Positions 1-9,543 are shown, counted from the first letter of the stretch. The stretch is DNA of 64,000 nucleotides from an uncultured Lachnospiraceae bacterium (GCA_934339365.1 CAKRHW010000001.1:412132-476131), one strand, 5' to 3'. The notes: a model not told the origin generated them from the sequence alone. Numbers and translations: made by a program.

Positions 1-1089
1 TGCACTCTCTGCTTTGTTACAGCTTAAAAGTAACTGTGCCTTATATAATCGTCCATAATAATACAGATTCTTATTTTTCGATTCTAGCAACAAATCTACC
101 ATATGCATGGATTCTGTCACCCAGGTATCTATATCGCATTTGTGCATACGGAATTTCAGATAGCTCTGTAATAAATCAATCCGGCACTGTGTCTCCTGTC
201 TTCTTTTTTCTAAATCAACAGACTGATTATCAACAACAATCTGGTATGTATCCGTCTGGCCCATATTTTCAAACTCGATACATCCATAATTGACTCCCTG
301 ATACAACTTCTTTACATCAATCAGGTATGTATACTCATACCTGTTTCCTGCAAAATCGTCATGTGTAACTCTTCGTTTGCATTCTGTAATAAAATTACCT
401 TTTACCGTAACTTTCAGATTCAGATAGCCCCAGTTATCCCGTTCTAAAATCAGAGTATCTTTAAACGAAGCGTCTACATCTGAATAATGTATCTGTGGCT
501 TGTCTAACGTAACATGTACTGGTGTCTTCTTATTGATGGCGATTAAAAACTCCTCTAAAGCAAGTCTCTGATCCTGACTTTTAATCAGTCCTTCATATAA
601 CGCAATATGTCTCCGGTCATTCTTCTCTAATAATCTGCAAAAATCCTTTGACAAGAAAAGCTTTAATGCCTCTTCATAATTTGTATGCACCAAATTGGTA
701 AAATGAAAATAATTCTCAATTCTTCCGATGGAGCTTACAATACTATAATCTAAAACTGTAATAAATACAGGAATTGAAATCTCTCCACGATTCGTAACAA
801 GATTGATTTCTCCCCGAATATAGCTTCCATCCTTAATATTCATTGTATCTACTTCGTATTTAATTGTATTTGTTAATCCGTGAAACTGCTCATTTAAAAT
901 GCGTACACGTGTATTTGTGGAATAAACTAATCCTTTTACCGGAACCTTATTTGTAGATGAAATGGTAAACTCACCACAAAAAGAGCTGTCAGTTACCACT
1001 GATTCTTCAATCTTTGCAACTGACATCTCTACTTCCGGTATATCGTATTCTATTTTCCCAACTGTTAATTTATCGATTAGTGCTTTCAC
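1..1089 (-). CDS. DUF5717 family protein, 3' end outside window
   Basis: The protein starts with a GTG at 1087-1089, five bases after a GGAGGG ribosome binding site, and stays open to the left edge, giving 363 codons without a stop. An in-frame TAG lies a few codons upstream. The translation opens with KALIDKLTVGKIEYD, continues through a beta-rich region (FCGEFTISSTNKVPVKG) and reaches a tandem of helical segments (LVHTNYEEALKLFL). This matches my memory of DUF5717, a large family largely restricted to Lachnospiraceae with an N-terminal beta-sandwich-like part followed by helical repeats. Function is unknown. The C-terminal part is missing. It has its own promoter and is not part of the biosynthetic operon upstream. 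Confidence 0.8.
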   Translation of the reverse strand, partial: MKALIDKLTVGKIEYDIPEVEMSVAKIEESVVTDSSFCGEFTISSTNKVPVKGLVYSTNTRVRILNEQFHGLTNTIKYEVDTMNIKDGSYIRGEINLVTNRGEISIPVFITVLDYSIVSSIGRIENYFHFTNLVHTNYEEALKLFLSKDFCRLLEKNDRRHIALYEGLIKSQDQRLALEEFLIAINKKTPVHVTLDKPQIHYSDVDASFKDTLILERDNWGYLNLKVTVKGNFITECKRRVTHDDFAGNRYEYTYLIDVKKLYQGVNYGCIEFENMGQTDTYQIVVDNQSVDLEKRRQETQCRIDLLQSYLKFRMHKCDIDTWVTESMHMVDLLLESKNKNLYYYGRLYKAQLLLSCNKAESA

Positions 1090-1144
1090 CGTATCCCTCC
1101 AGTTTTCAGCCTAAATATCCATTGGAAAAAACCCAATTGACTCT

Positions 1145-1173
1145 ATTATACACAAAAGGTTCTGCTTTTGCAA
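1145..1173 (-). promoter_or_regulatory. promoter of the DUF5717 gene
   Basis: On the minus strand TTGCAA (1168-1173) is followed after 17 bases by a perfect TATAAT (1145-1150), about 56 bases upstream of the GTG start. The spacing and hexamers fit a sigma-A promoter. It lies inside the 138-base gap after the phosphopantetheinyl transferase gene. I see no convincing intrinsic terminator in that gap, so read-through from the long operon is possible. Confidence 0.7.
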
Positions 1174-1227
1174 GGTTGCGTTTTGACTGACTTCATTCCT
1201 TTCTTTTCTTTTTTATATGCAAAGCTA

Positions 1228-1869
1228 TTATATGATATCATCCGTCTCCTTTTGAAATAATTGTTTCGCCGAAATAACCTTCATTTCAAATTTTTCTTCT
1301 CCACAGCAAGCATATGCGTATTCCTTTTCCTGCCAGCTTTTTATATAAAGAAGATCTCGTTTTTTTTCTGTATTACAAAAATCCAACAATTCCGTTTTTT
1401 CCAAATCATACCCGAGTCCAACACCATAATATTTTCCAAATGCTTCCTTCAATGTCCATAGCATGGTATACTCATCTTTTTTCCCTATTAGCATTTTCTT
1501 TTCATAAGCAGTTAAAAAAAATTTTGCAATTTCTTTAATTTCAGGTGTTTTTCTTTCCACATCAATTCCAACAGGTCTTTTGGAAATTGCACAAACTTCT
1601 CTTCCGTCACAATGACTCAGGTTAAAGTGAAATCCCATATTCAAACTTGGTTTCCCATATTTTCCTATGTTAAAATTAGAAAGATTTTTTATTCCATATT
1701 CCTCTTTTACTCCATGGCAAAGCAATTTATAAGATATAATGCCCTGCTTTCTTCTATTTGCATCCTTTATACGCTGTATATTCCGTTGCCTTTGCATATC
1801 CATTTCTGAAAAAATTCTTTTTAACTCTGCCTCGGTAACCCTGTCATCTTCACAAAAAATATAAATCAT
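1228..1869 (-). CDS. 4'-phosphopantetheinyl transferase, Sfp type
   Basis: This 213-residue protein transfers the phosphopantetheine arm of coenzyme A to the conserved serine of carrier proteins. The family signatures are visible: GIDVE (Mg-binding Asp and Glu) near residue 98 and WTLKEAFGKYYG near residue 142, with the LTAYEKK segment between them. The length is usual for Sfp-type enzymes. The ATG at 1869 follows a GGGGAG site and overlaps the stop of the upstream ABC gene, so it is translationally coupled as the last gene of the operon. Its obvious clients are the carrier proteins at 8256, 14059 and 17014 and the PCP of the NRPS. A second enzyme of the same kind sits at 24571-25110. Confidence 0.93.
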   Translation of the reverse strand: MIYIFCEDDRVTEAELKRIFSEMDMQRQRNIQRIKDANRRKQGIISYKLLCHGVKEEYGIKNLSNFNIGKYGKPSLNMGFHFNLSHCDGREVCAISKRPVGIDVERKTPEIKEIAKFFLTAYEKKMLIGKKDEYTMLWTLKEAFGKYYGVGLGYDLEKTELLDFCNTEKKRDLLYIKSWQEKEYAYACCGEEKFEMKVISAKQLFQKETDDII

Positions 1870-3332
1870 ATAGACTCCCCTTCAAAAAAATTCTTTAATT
1901 TTTTTATCCCCTCTATATTTAGAGAATACTGTTCTATTAATCTGCCTTTCTCAATTCTTGTAACTGCATCACAGGCAGAAACAATAAACTCATAATCATG
2001 TGTTACAACAAAAAGAAATGTATTTTCATCACACAGGCTCTTTAGAAGTTGTACTGTCTTTTTCATATGAGTAAAATCAAGTCCACTCGTCGGTTCATCA
2101 AAAAGAAGTATTTTTTTTCCACTAAATTTTGCCGATGCAATAATGACTCTTTGTTTCTGTCCTCCTGAAAGAGTCATAGGATGTCGCTCTTTTAACATAT
2201 CAATATCTAGTTCTTCCATTATAGTGTTAAGAATTATTTCACTTGTTTCTTCTGCCCCAAGTGTTATTTCCTCCTCAACAGAATCCATAAATAACTGATG
2301 ATTTACTTCCTGCATTACTACATAACTCATATTAAGCCTGTTTTTTCGTTTAATCAAATCACTATTTAAAATGGAATATCCATCTGTTTTTTTCATAATA
2401 CCTGAAATTGCTGATACAAATGTAGATTTTCCTGCACCATTATGCCCAATAATTGCACAAATTTCACCAGCATGAAATTCTGCATGTTCAATAAGAAGTG
2501 CTCTTTTTTTTCCATAAAAAGCTTCAAAATAAGTAAAAAATAATGTTTCTTTATAATCTTTTTTTCTTTGAATTGCACAAATCGGAAAAGATGAAAGTTC
2601 TAAAATCCGAATACCTGTCTTCTCATGTTCATCTAAGGACATGTTAGAAAGTTCATCCACTGTATATTCTCTTATAATCTCGCCATGATCCATATATACT
2701 GCTCTATCCATAAGATCCTTTAAATAATAGATTCTATGTTCTGCAACAATAATAGTCTTGCCTTTCTTTTTTAAAAGCTCTAATATTTTTTTCATCCGTT
2801 CAACCGCTGAAAAATCAAGATTTGCAGATGGTTCATCAAGAACATATATTTCTGGATTCATAGCATAAACGGATGCAAATGCAATAATCTGTTTTTCTCC
2901 TCCTGAGAGTTCAAATATACTCCGGTCCATCAAATCCTCAATTTGTAATTCTTGTGCCGTTTTTCTTACCCTTTTTTGAATATCCTTACTATCTACTCCC
3001 ATATTTTCAAGTCCAAAGGCAATTTCACTAGTTGTATTTACTGTATAAAACTGTGTCCTTGGGTTCTGAAAGACAGTTCCTACCTTTTTTGCAATTTGAT
3101 ACATTGGCTGGTCTTGTGTTTCATTACTATCCACAAGTATAGTTCCTTTCAGTTTGCCGTCATAAAAATTAGGAATCATTCCATTCAAAAGTCGAATAAG
3201 TGAACTTTTTCCACAACCACTTTGTCCACACAAAAGTACACACTCTCCCTTCTTTATTTCAAGAGAAACATTTTTTAGAGAAGGTGTTTTTCCTGTTTCG
3301 TATGTATATGTAACATTTTCTATTTTAACCAT
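1866..3332 (-). CDS. ECF-type transporter ATPase with two fused ABC domains
   Basis: The protein (about 488 residues) contains two ATP-binding cassettes in tandem. The first has Walker A GQSGCGKSS, a Q-loop in FQNPRTQF, signature LSGGEKQ and Walker B YVLDEPSANLD. The second has GHNGAGKST, LSGGQKQR and LLFDEPTSGLD. The FQNP Q-loop and overall arrangement are typical of energy-coupling-factor (EcfA/CbiO) ATPases, here both subunits in one chain. I chose the ATG at 3332 because GGAGTG lies seven bases upstream. It would power the EcfT protein (3413) and the S-component-like protein (4087). The substrate is not determined by the sequence, but location in the biosynthetic operon suggests the product or its metal complex. 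Confidence 0.9.
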   Translation of the reverse strand: MVKIENVTYTYETGKTPSLKNVSLEIKKGECVLLCGQSGCGKSSLIRLLNGMIPNFYDGKLKGTILVDSNETQDQPMYQIAKKVGTVFQNPRTQFYTVNTTSEIAFGLENMGVDSKDIQKRVRKTAQELQIEDLMDRSIFELSGGEKQIIAFASVYAMNPEIYVLDEPSANLDFSAVERMKKILELLKKKGKTIIVAEHRIYYLKDLMDRAVYMDHGEIIREYTVDELSNMSLDEHEKTGIRILELSSFPICAIQRKKDYKETLFFTYFEAFYGKKRALLIEHAEFHAGEICAIIGHNGAGKSTFVSAISGIMKKTDGYSILNSDLIKRKNRLNMSYVVMQEVNHQLFMDSVEEEITLGAEETSEIILNTIMEELDIDMLKERHPMTLSGGQKQRVIIASAKFSGKKILLFDEPTSGLDFTHMKKTVQLLKSLCDENTFLFVVTHDYEFIVSACDAVTRIEKGRLIEQYSLNIEGIKKLKNFFEGESI

Positions 3333-3412
3333 TCTATAACACTCCATTCAATTCTCTTTTGCAGAAATTAATCCAAGAAACATCTCATAACTCTAAATGC
3401 GTATCTTCTGCG

Positions 3413-4087
3413 TCAATGAGAAAATTTAAGTATAATGACACACACTGTCATAATTGCCATAATCATAATTGCCAAAACATCTGCAATTCCAAACTTTATA
3501 TCCTCATAAGCTGTATGCTCATATGGCGAATCTAATCCTCTACAAAGTGCTGCAGCAGATAATTCCTCACTAACATTTACTGCCGAAAAAAGCAACGGTA
3601 CCATGATATGTTCTATCGAAAAATAAATGCCTCGAATTTTCATTGCTGCTCTTATCGCCCTCCATTCCTCTTTAATTGTAGGAAAATAACGAAATACTAC
3701 AGACAATGGTATAATGATTGATTGAGGCAAATGTATCTTTCTCATTGCTGCCACAAAATCAGAAACCTGCGTTGTATCAAGAATCCATTTTCCAAGAGCA
3801 AGACAAGGCAAAAATTTTCTAAGTGCAAATGCAATAAATGAAACAATCGTATAATACACTCCTGACATATTTTCTGATACATACTGATCTACAGACAACA
3901 TAAGCAAAAATGCAATCACAAATTTGATTGCACTTTTCCATTTTCCCCCTACTGCAATAATTCCAACACTAAACGAAAATAAACACACCTCTAGTATCAT
4001 GGAACGGCATGCAAGTAAAAGCAAATTTACTCCTAGTATTAATATAAATTTTGTTCTTGGATCAAATCTGACAGAAACTCTTTTCAT
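3413..4087 (-). CDS. ECF transporter transmembrane protein EcfT/CbiQ type
   Basis: This 224-residue membrane protein begins with the FDPRTKFILIL segment common in CbiQ/EcfT proteins and has several hydrophobic helices. Two Ala-Arg-Gly-type coupling motifs are visible, MKIRG near residue 148 and LCRGLDS near residue 183. In the family these contact the ATPases. The start overlaps the stop of the S-component gene by one base, so the two are translationally coupled. Together with the fused ATPase and the MptD-like protein it completes an ECF-like module. Confidence 0.88.
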   Translation of the reverse strand: MKRVSVRFDPRTKFILILGVNLLLLACRSMILEVCLFSFSVGIIAVGGKWKSAIKFVIAFLLMLSVDQYVSENMSGVYYTIVSFIAFALRKFLPCLALGKWILDTTQVSDFVAAMRKIHLPQSIIIPLSVVFRYFPTIKEEWRAIRAAMKIRGIYFSIEHIMVPLLFSAVNVSEELSAAALCRGLDSPYEHTAYEDIKFGIADVLAIMIMAIMTVCVIILKFSH

Positions 4088-4683
4088 TATGCAATACCAG
4101 CTTTCTCAAAATGTTTCTGAAACATTTTATTTCCAATCAATGTTCCTATAATTCCACATAAAACGGAAGCTAAAACCATAACTATCAAAACCCAGGAAGG
4201 AGTTAACTTATCAATTGTATCTACAAAATTCTGACTCATACCTCTATCTATCGTACTTCTAAAATACTCTTCTCTCATTACCCAGATTGGCAAAAAACCG
4301 CCTAAAAGATTTAATGAAAAAACAAGGTAACTTATTAAATTAAGTGTTTTATTCTTAAATTTACCGACGCCAGCAATTATCTCTGCTAAAATCCCACAAA
4401 TCAGACCCGTTAAAACTACAATCCAAATATTTCCCATAAGTAAAAGAAATAAGCATGGAAGCATTGCTGCAATAAAAATTGGTCCATGCATTGGTGCCTT
4501 GGCAAGCAACATCATGTAGATTGGTGCTGAAAAAAAAGAAATAATTGCCAACATGCAAAGATAAAGTGGTGGAAGCGGCATACAAATCGTGCCAAATATT
4601 GCAAATACAACAAAGTACAATGCAATGAATATTCCTGCAGAAACTAATTTTTTAGATTTTTTTATATTACTTTTATTACTCAT
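4087..4683 (-). CDS. MptD/Trep_Strep family ECF substrate-binding (S) component
   Basis: The protein (about 198 residues) has five to six hydrophobic segments and begins with KLVSAGIFIALYF, as do proteins of the MptD (Trep_Strep) family of putative ECF S components. The conserved-looking PLPPLYLC and KAPMHGPI segments are consistent with this family. The ATG at 4683 is preferred because AAGGAG lies nine bases upstream. An alternative ATG lies at 4692. It is followed by an EcfT and a double EcfA. The ligand is unknown. In other bacteria this family often accompanies paired ABC half-transporters like those upstream here, which is also recalled rather than checked. Confidence 0.8.
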   Translation of the reverse strand: MSNKSNIKKSKKLVSAGIFIALYFVVFAIFGTICMPLPPLYLCMLAIISFFSAPIYMMLLAKAPMHGPIFIAAMLPCLFLLLMGNIWIVVLTGLICGILAEIIAGVGKFKNKTLNLISYLVFSLNLLGGFLPIWVMREEYFRSTIDRGMSQNFVDTIDKLTPSWVLIVMVLASVLCGIIGTLIGNKMFQKHFEKAGIA

Positions 4684-4704
4684 AAATATCATTCTCCTTC
4701 TAAT

Positions 4705-6447
4705 TTAATTTGGTGTAATTTCCCATTCTTTACTTTTTTCCTGAATATTAAAAAGCTTCGCATAGAGACCGTTTTTTTTCATGAGTTCCTCATGTGTACC
4801 TGTTTCATAAATTGTTCCGTTATCAAGTACTATAATCTTATCAACATCTGTAATTGTACATAATTTATGTGCAATTACTATAACTGTTTTTCCAACTATC
4901 AGTTCTGATATAGCTTTCTGAACTTCTGTTTCATTTTCTGGATCAAGTGCTGCTGTTGCCTCATCAAGTAAAATAATCGGAGCATCTTTTAAAATTGCTC
5001 TTGCAATAGAAATTCTCTGACGCTCACCACCAGAAAGTGTACTTCCATTTTCGCCAAGAATTGTTTCATAGCCATTTGGAAGTTTATTGATAAATTTATC
5101 ACACTGTGCAGCGACCGCGGCTTCTTTTACCATCTCATCAGTAGCATTCATATTTCCAATTCTAATATTATTCATAACTGTATCATGAAATAGCGTGACA
5201 TCTTGAAATACAAAAGACATATTATTCATTAAACATTCTGGTGCAACTGTTGAAATATCAATTCCACCAATATAAATCTTCCCTTTTTTCACATCCCAAA
5301 AACGTGCTATCAGTTTTGACATTGTACTTTTTCCACTTCCAGAAGATCCTACAAGTGCTGTAACTTTTCCCTCTGGTATTGTAACAGAAAGATTTTGAAC
5401 AACCTCTGTATCTTCATATCCAAAGGACACATTTTCAAATTGAATATTGAAATTCTTTATTTCTTTTTCCTCTCCATCCATAAGCGGAATCTCAAACAAT
5501 TCTTTTATATGCTGTGTGGATACCAATGTGTGAAATAACATTGGTAGAAGAGTTAATATTGATAGTATTGGTCCATAAACCCGACAAACTACAGTAAGAG
5601 ACAAAAGAAGTGGTAAAAGCTCAATTTTTTCTCCCAGAAAAAGATGAATTCCAACAAAAACCGTAATACCAATTCCTGCCTGCAATACAAATTGTGCAAC
5701 TGAAATAATAACACCTGTTTTCATCTCCATTTTGATGGAAGAATTTTTCAGATTGCAAAATACCTTCTCAAGTTCAGAAAACTTTGTTCCTCCAAGATTA
5801 CACTCCTTAATCACTTTAATTCCCTCTAGATATTCCTGAAGCTTTTCAGAAGCTCTTAATTTATCTTGAACTTGTCTGCCTGATAATTTCTGCTGCAGCT
5901 TTCTGCTTCCTAATATGATAAGAAATGAAATTGGAAGGGTTCCGAAAATAGAAAGTGCCATTCTCCAATCAAAAAAAATAATACAAATGCAGACAATTGT
6001 TGCAGAAATTATATTTGCAATTAATGGCGGAACAATATGACTCATAGAGTGCTCAATACTGGCACAATCCCCCATCATATTTGTTGTTAACTCAGCAACA
6101 CTTTTCGATTGAAATACATTCATCGGAAAACGCCGTACAGTTTCGGCAATACGAATTCTACTATCTTCTGCTGCCGTATAACATGACACATAAGTTTTTC
6201 TGTAATCATTCTTTGAAGCGAGAAAATTAAGTATCATAAGCACAATTCCGACCCCAAACATCATCCACAGATTAGTCCATGAAACAACTCCACCATCAAG
6301 CGGTCTTAAAATCTCCGTAAAAATATTTACAACAACCACTACAGAAAGTAACGTAACGATATTGGTAAGAGTAACTGCCAAAATACCTTTTTGTAAATTC
6401 TTTGCAGCATTATCAGATAATTGAAATAATTCCTGTATTTTTTTCAT
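4705..6447 (-). CDS. ABC half-transporter (TMD-NBD), YbtQ/IrtB-like
   Basis: The 580-residue protein has an N-terminal transmembrane region of about six helices (residues 15-310) and a C-terminal nucleotide-binding domain. Walker A is GSSGSGKST, the signature is LSGGERQR and Walker B is ILLDEATAALD, all canonical. It is encoded four bases downstream of a second half-transporter, so the pair most likely forms a heterodimer. The arrangement of two adjacent exporter-fold half-transporters beside an NRPS and an ECF-like module resembles the YbtP/YbtQ and IrtAB systems, which import metal-siderophore complexes despite their exporter fold. Export of the product is the alternative. Confidence 0.88.
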   Translation of the reverse strand: MKKIQELFQLSDNAAKNLQKGILAVTLTNIVTLLSVVVVVNIFTEILRPLDGGVVSWTNLWMMFGVGIVLMILNFLASKNDYRKTYVSCYTAAEDSRIRIAETVRRFPMNVFQSKSVAELTTNMMGDCASIEHSMSHIVPPLIANIISATIVCICIIFFDWRMALSIFGTLPISFLIILGSRKLQQKLSGRQVQDKLRASEKLQEYLEGIKVIKECNLGGTKFSELEKVFCNLKNSSIKMEMKTGVIISVAQFVLQAGIGITVFVGIHLFLGEKIELLPLLLSLTVVCRVYGPILSILTLLPMLFHTLVSTQHIKELFEIPLMDGEEKEIKNFNIQFENVSFGYEDTEVVQNLSVTIPEGKVTALVGSSGSGKSTMSKLIARFWDVKKGKIYIGGIDISTVAPECLMNNMSFVFQDVTLFHDTVMNNIRIGNMNATDEMVKEAAVAAQCDKFINKLPNGYETILGENGSTLSGGERQRISIARAILKDAPIILLDEATAALDPENETEVQKAISELIVGKTVIVIAHKLCTITDVDKIIVLDNGTIYETGTHEELMKKNGLYAKLFNIQEKSKEWEITPN

Positions 6448-6451
6448 TTTA

Positions 6452-8263
6452 TTACTTCCTTCCTTTCATCTTCCATGCATTTGCTGACGTATAATGTTCC
6501 CAAAGGACAGAAAATCGTCCACCTTTTTTCATAAGTTCAGAAAATTTTCCACGTTCGACAATTTCTCCTGACTCCATAACAAGAATATTATCAGCATTAC
6601 GAATTGTAGACAGTCTATGTGCAATCATAATAACTGTCTTATTCTTCATTAATTCTGTAAGTGCCTTTTGAATTAGATATTCATTTTCAGCATCTGCAAA
6701 AGAAGTTGCCTCATCAAGTACAAGAATTGGCGAATTCTTAACAATTGCTCTCGCGATGGCAACTCTCTGAATCTGTCCTCCTGAAAGTTTTGTTCCTTTA
6801 CTTCCATAAATTGTGTGATATCCTTCCGGCAGAGATTCAATTAAATCATGACATTGTGCAGCCTTTGCTGCTGCAACAACTTCTTCTTTTGTTGCACTTG
6901 GTCTTCCCATCTTAATATTATCCATAATAGAAACACCAAAAAGGAAATTATCCTGAAAGACAAAGCTGACAGAATTCATAAGTTCTTTCATATCTATATC
7001 TCTAATGTCAATCCCACCAATCTTAACTGCACCTTCATCCACATCATAAAATCTCGGAATAAGGCTGGCAACAGTACTTTTACCTCCACCTGAGGAACCA
7101 ACAATTGCTGTTACCTTTTGTGCCTGTGCCATAAAACTAATATGATTAAGCGTCGGTATCTGACTATTTTTTTCATAAGAAAATGTTACATCATCAAATT
7201 CTATACTATATCCTTGTGGGTTTAAATGTTTTCCATTTTCCTCAATCTCTGCAATATCAAAAATATGATCCATTCTTTTAACAGAACCGGCAATATTTCC
7301 TGCATTTGCCATTGCATAAATAATCTTCATAAGAATACTTCCAATTACCGGAACAAAGATTAAATAAAAAATAAAAGAGGAAACAAATTTTTCATAATCT
7401 GTTGTATGACTTCCAATAAAAATTCCAGTTGGAATCATAAGAAGATAAATAGATGCAAACATGGTTGTAAGAGTCGCTGTCATCGTCTCTTGACTTAATG
7501 AATATGGAATCACTGCTGACATATATCTCTTAATTGATGTATTTAGTCTATTAAATGAGAATGCAGTTTGGTTAAATGCTTTCACTACTGATATTCCTCT
7601 AATATATTCTGTCGCAGCATTTCCCATATCTTCTAAAGCAACCTGATAATCATTCATAAGCTTTTTCGTTTTTTCTCCACCTGAAGTTGCACCATATCCT
7701 GCAAAAGCAAGAACAATTCCTAAAAAGGATGCAAGACCAAATCTCCAGTCCACTGTAAAAATCATGATAAGCATTACAAAAGGAGCGGTCATGGCCGATA
7801 CCATATTTGTCAAATCATGAGCAATAAAGCCTTCAATTCCTTCAATATGATTATCCACAACTTCACGAAGCTTTCCAGAACCTGTTGTAAAGAAAAAACC
7901 TAATGGAAGCTTTGTAATGTGCTCCACGAAATTAATCTTAAGCTGGTATAGTGTTCCATATGCCGCTATATGAGCAAGTGCTGCTGAAAATGTATAGAAA
8001 ATCAGATTAATCAAAACACCTGTAATAGCCAAAATTGCATAGAAATACATCTTTGATACATCCATTCTTGACATGTTCGGATAGACAGTTACAATTTCCT
8101 TAATTACAAAATAAATAGACAAATATGGAATAAACGAAGCAATGGTTGAAAGCACAGACATTACAATTGCCGCACTCATACATCCTTTCTTCATCATTGC
8201 AATCTCCATAAGTCTTGGAAACCCCTGCTTTCTTTCTGTGTTTTTTATATTCTTATTACTCAT
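6452..8263 (-). CDS. ABC half-transporter (TMD-NBD), YbtP/IrtA-like
   Basis: The 603-residue protein has a six-helix membrane domain (about residues 25-325) followed by an ATP-binding domain with Walker A GSSGGGKST, signature LSGGQIQR and Walker B LVLDEATSFADAE. The SFAD in place of the usual SALD D-loop is, as I recall, characteristic of the YbtP-like branch. The start overlaps the stop of the upstream carrier-protein gene, and the stop is four bases before the partner half-transporter. It probably pairs with the 4705-6447 product and moves the pathway product or its metal complex across the membrane. Confidence 0.88.
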   Translation of the reverse strand: MSNKNIKNTERKQGFPRLMEIAMMKKGCMSAAIVMSVLSTIASFIPYLSIYFVIKEIVTVYPNMSRMDVSKMYFYAILAITGVLINLIFYTFSAALAHIAAYGTLYQLKINFVEHITKLPLGFFFTTGSGKLREVVDNHIEGIEGFIAHDLTNMVSAMTAPFVMLIMIFTVDWRFGLASFLGIVLAFAGYGATSGGEKTKKLMNDYQVALEDMGNAATEYIRGISVVKAFNQTAFSFNRLNTSIKRYMSAVIPYSLSQETMTATLTTMFASIYLLMIPTGIFIGSHTTDYEKFVSSFIFYLIFVPVIGSILMKIIYAMANAGNIAGSVKRMDHIFDIAEIEENGKHLNPQGYSIEFDDVTFSYEKNSQIPTLNHISFMAQAQKVTAIVGSSGGGKSTVASLIPRFYDVDEGAVKIGGIDIRDIDMKELMNSVSFVFQDNFLFGVSIMDNIKMGRPSATKEEVVAAAKAAQCHDLIESLPEGYHTIYGSKGTKLSGGQIQRVAIARAIVKNSPILVLDEATSFADAENEYLIQKALTELMKNKTVIMIAHRLSTIRNADNILVMESGEIVERGKFSELMKKGGRFSVLWEHYTSANAWKMKGRK

Positions 8264-8501
8264 TTTTAGCTCCTCTTAATTCAATCATATTTACAATTTT
8301 TCTTGGTGTTTCAAAATCTTCAAGATTTAAATCATCGAGGCTGATATCAATTTTAAACACTTCTTCTAACTTCTGAAGTATTAATACCACTTCAAAAGAG
8401 TCCATATAACCTGAAGCAATCAGAGAAGTGTTTTCTTCTAGTTCAACATCCTCTAGTTCAACAACATTTTTTTTTAATAATTCATAAATTTTATTCAGCA
8501 T
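8256..8501 (-). CDS. free-standing acyl/peptidyl carrier protein
   Basis: This is an 81-residue acidic carrier protein. Serine 35 in GYMDSFEVV is the expected phosphopantetheine attachment site, with Phe in place of the more common Leu after it. The start follows AAAGGAG and overlaps the stop of the PP-loop gene, and its own stop overlaps the ABC gene. Immediate proximity to the PP-loop enzyme and the amino acid:carrier-protein ligase makes it the best candidate for the carrier they act on, but that assignment is inference. Confidence 0.9.
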   Translation of the reverse strand: MLNKIYELLKKNVVELEDVELEENTSLIASGYMDSFEVVLILQKLEEVFKIDISLDDLNLEDFETPRKIVNMIELRGAKNE

Positions 8502-9543
8502 CTTTATATTCTCCTTTTATGTCTTCAAATTTTAATCCTAATTTATTTAAAGATTCCTCAATCGCATCCTCAAAAATCGGGCTTTGTGAAATCTCTAAAG
8601 CTCTCTCTCTTGTCATTTCACCACTTCGAACAAGTTCACTGAGTTCTACTTCATGTTGTGCATATCCAAAGTCTTTTTCAACCATATACTGTGCAACATG
8701 ATTAAAAAGACAATTCGACGAATTAATAGGCCAGCTTCTCTTAGAACGTTGAAATTTTAATTCCTTCGTTAAAATATTCAAAATTTCATCTTCGTCCCAT
8801 TTTATATATTTAAATGGTGATATTTGAACTATATTCGGATAATGTTTACTAAAATATGCAGTCTGATTCTTATAAAGTTCTAATACATAATGATATTTGG
8901 GATACTGTTTTAAAACCTCCACTGTATTTCTATCTGACACTTCATAAATCCAAAAAAGCTCAGAATTTTTTATGTACTGCTGTCCTTTTGTATATCCACC
9001 AAGGATTAGATTTACCCCAAACTTGCTTGCAATCTCATGTATTTTCAAATCAAGAAGTGCATGACATAATCTACAATAATAAATTCTTTTCTTTGATTTC
9101 AAAAACAAACCAAATACCTCTTGAATATCGGATATCTTAAATATCATACTGTCAATTCCAAGTATATCTGTAGCATTTGCTAAATTTTCTGGCATTTCTT
9201 TCAATGCAAATCCACTATCAATCATTACTGCAAGTGGATTTAGATTAAGAATTTTCTTTGCTATATAAAGTGTCATAATACTATCTTTTCCTCCGGATAC
9301 ACTACAGATACAATCATATTGTCCACCAGTTTTAAATTTCTGCACCTTTTTCTTTAAAATAGCCAATTTCTTTTCGTCTGCTATCTTATCAAAGCTGCCT
9401 TGTTTTTCTATACTAACAAAATTTCTACGACAGACATTGCAAACACCTTGATCATCAATCGTGATATATCCTTGTATCTCTGGCATAACACAAGATTTAC
9501 ATACTTTTCTTTTCGGTCTTTTTACAATTCTCATATCTTCCAT
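8491..9543 (-). CDS. PP-loop (adenine nucleotide alpha hydrolase) enzyme, sugar-amidotransferase-like
   Basis: The 350-residue protein starts with a four-cysteine motif (C15, C18, C35, C38, in CKSCVMP and GVCNVCR), probably a zinc site. A PP-loop SVSGGKDS follows at residues 81-88, which binds and cleaves ATP at the alpha-phosphate. A later CRLCH segment may also bind metal. The layout matches the family annotated as N-acetyl sugar amidotransferase (WbpG-like). Relatives in this superfamily activate carbonyls as adenylates for attack by ammonia or sulfur, and some have been linked to thioamide formation in closthioamide biosynthesis. No HisH/HisF-type glutaminase lies nearby, so an ammonia source is not evident. 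The substrate is unknown, and a carrier-bound intermediate is a reasonable guess. Confidence 0.75.
   Translation of the reverse strand: MEDMRIVKRPKRKVCKSCVMPEIQGYITIDDQGVCNVCRRNFVSIEKQGSFDKIADEKKLAILKKKVQKFKTGGQYDCICSVSGGKDSIMTLYIAKKILNLNPLAVMIDSGFALKEMPENLANATDILGIDSMIFKISDIQEVFGLFLKSKKRIYYCRLCHALLDLKIHEIASKFGVNLILGGYTKGQQYIKNSELFWIYEVSDRNTVEVLKQYPKYHYVLELYKNQTAYFSKHYPNIVQISPFKYIKWDEDEILNILTKELKFQRSKRSWPINSSNCLFNHVAQYMVEKDFGYAQHEVELSELVRSGEMTRERALEISQSPIFEDAIEESLNKLGLKFEDIKGEYKDAE

Noticed and set aside
1090..1227. Terminator at the end of the biosynthetic operon
   Set aside because: Only a weak ATTGGG/CCAAT pair is visible, with no convincing T run, so none is annotated.
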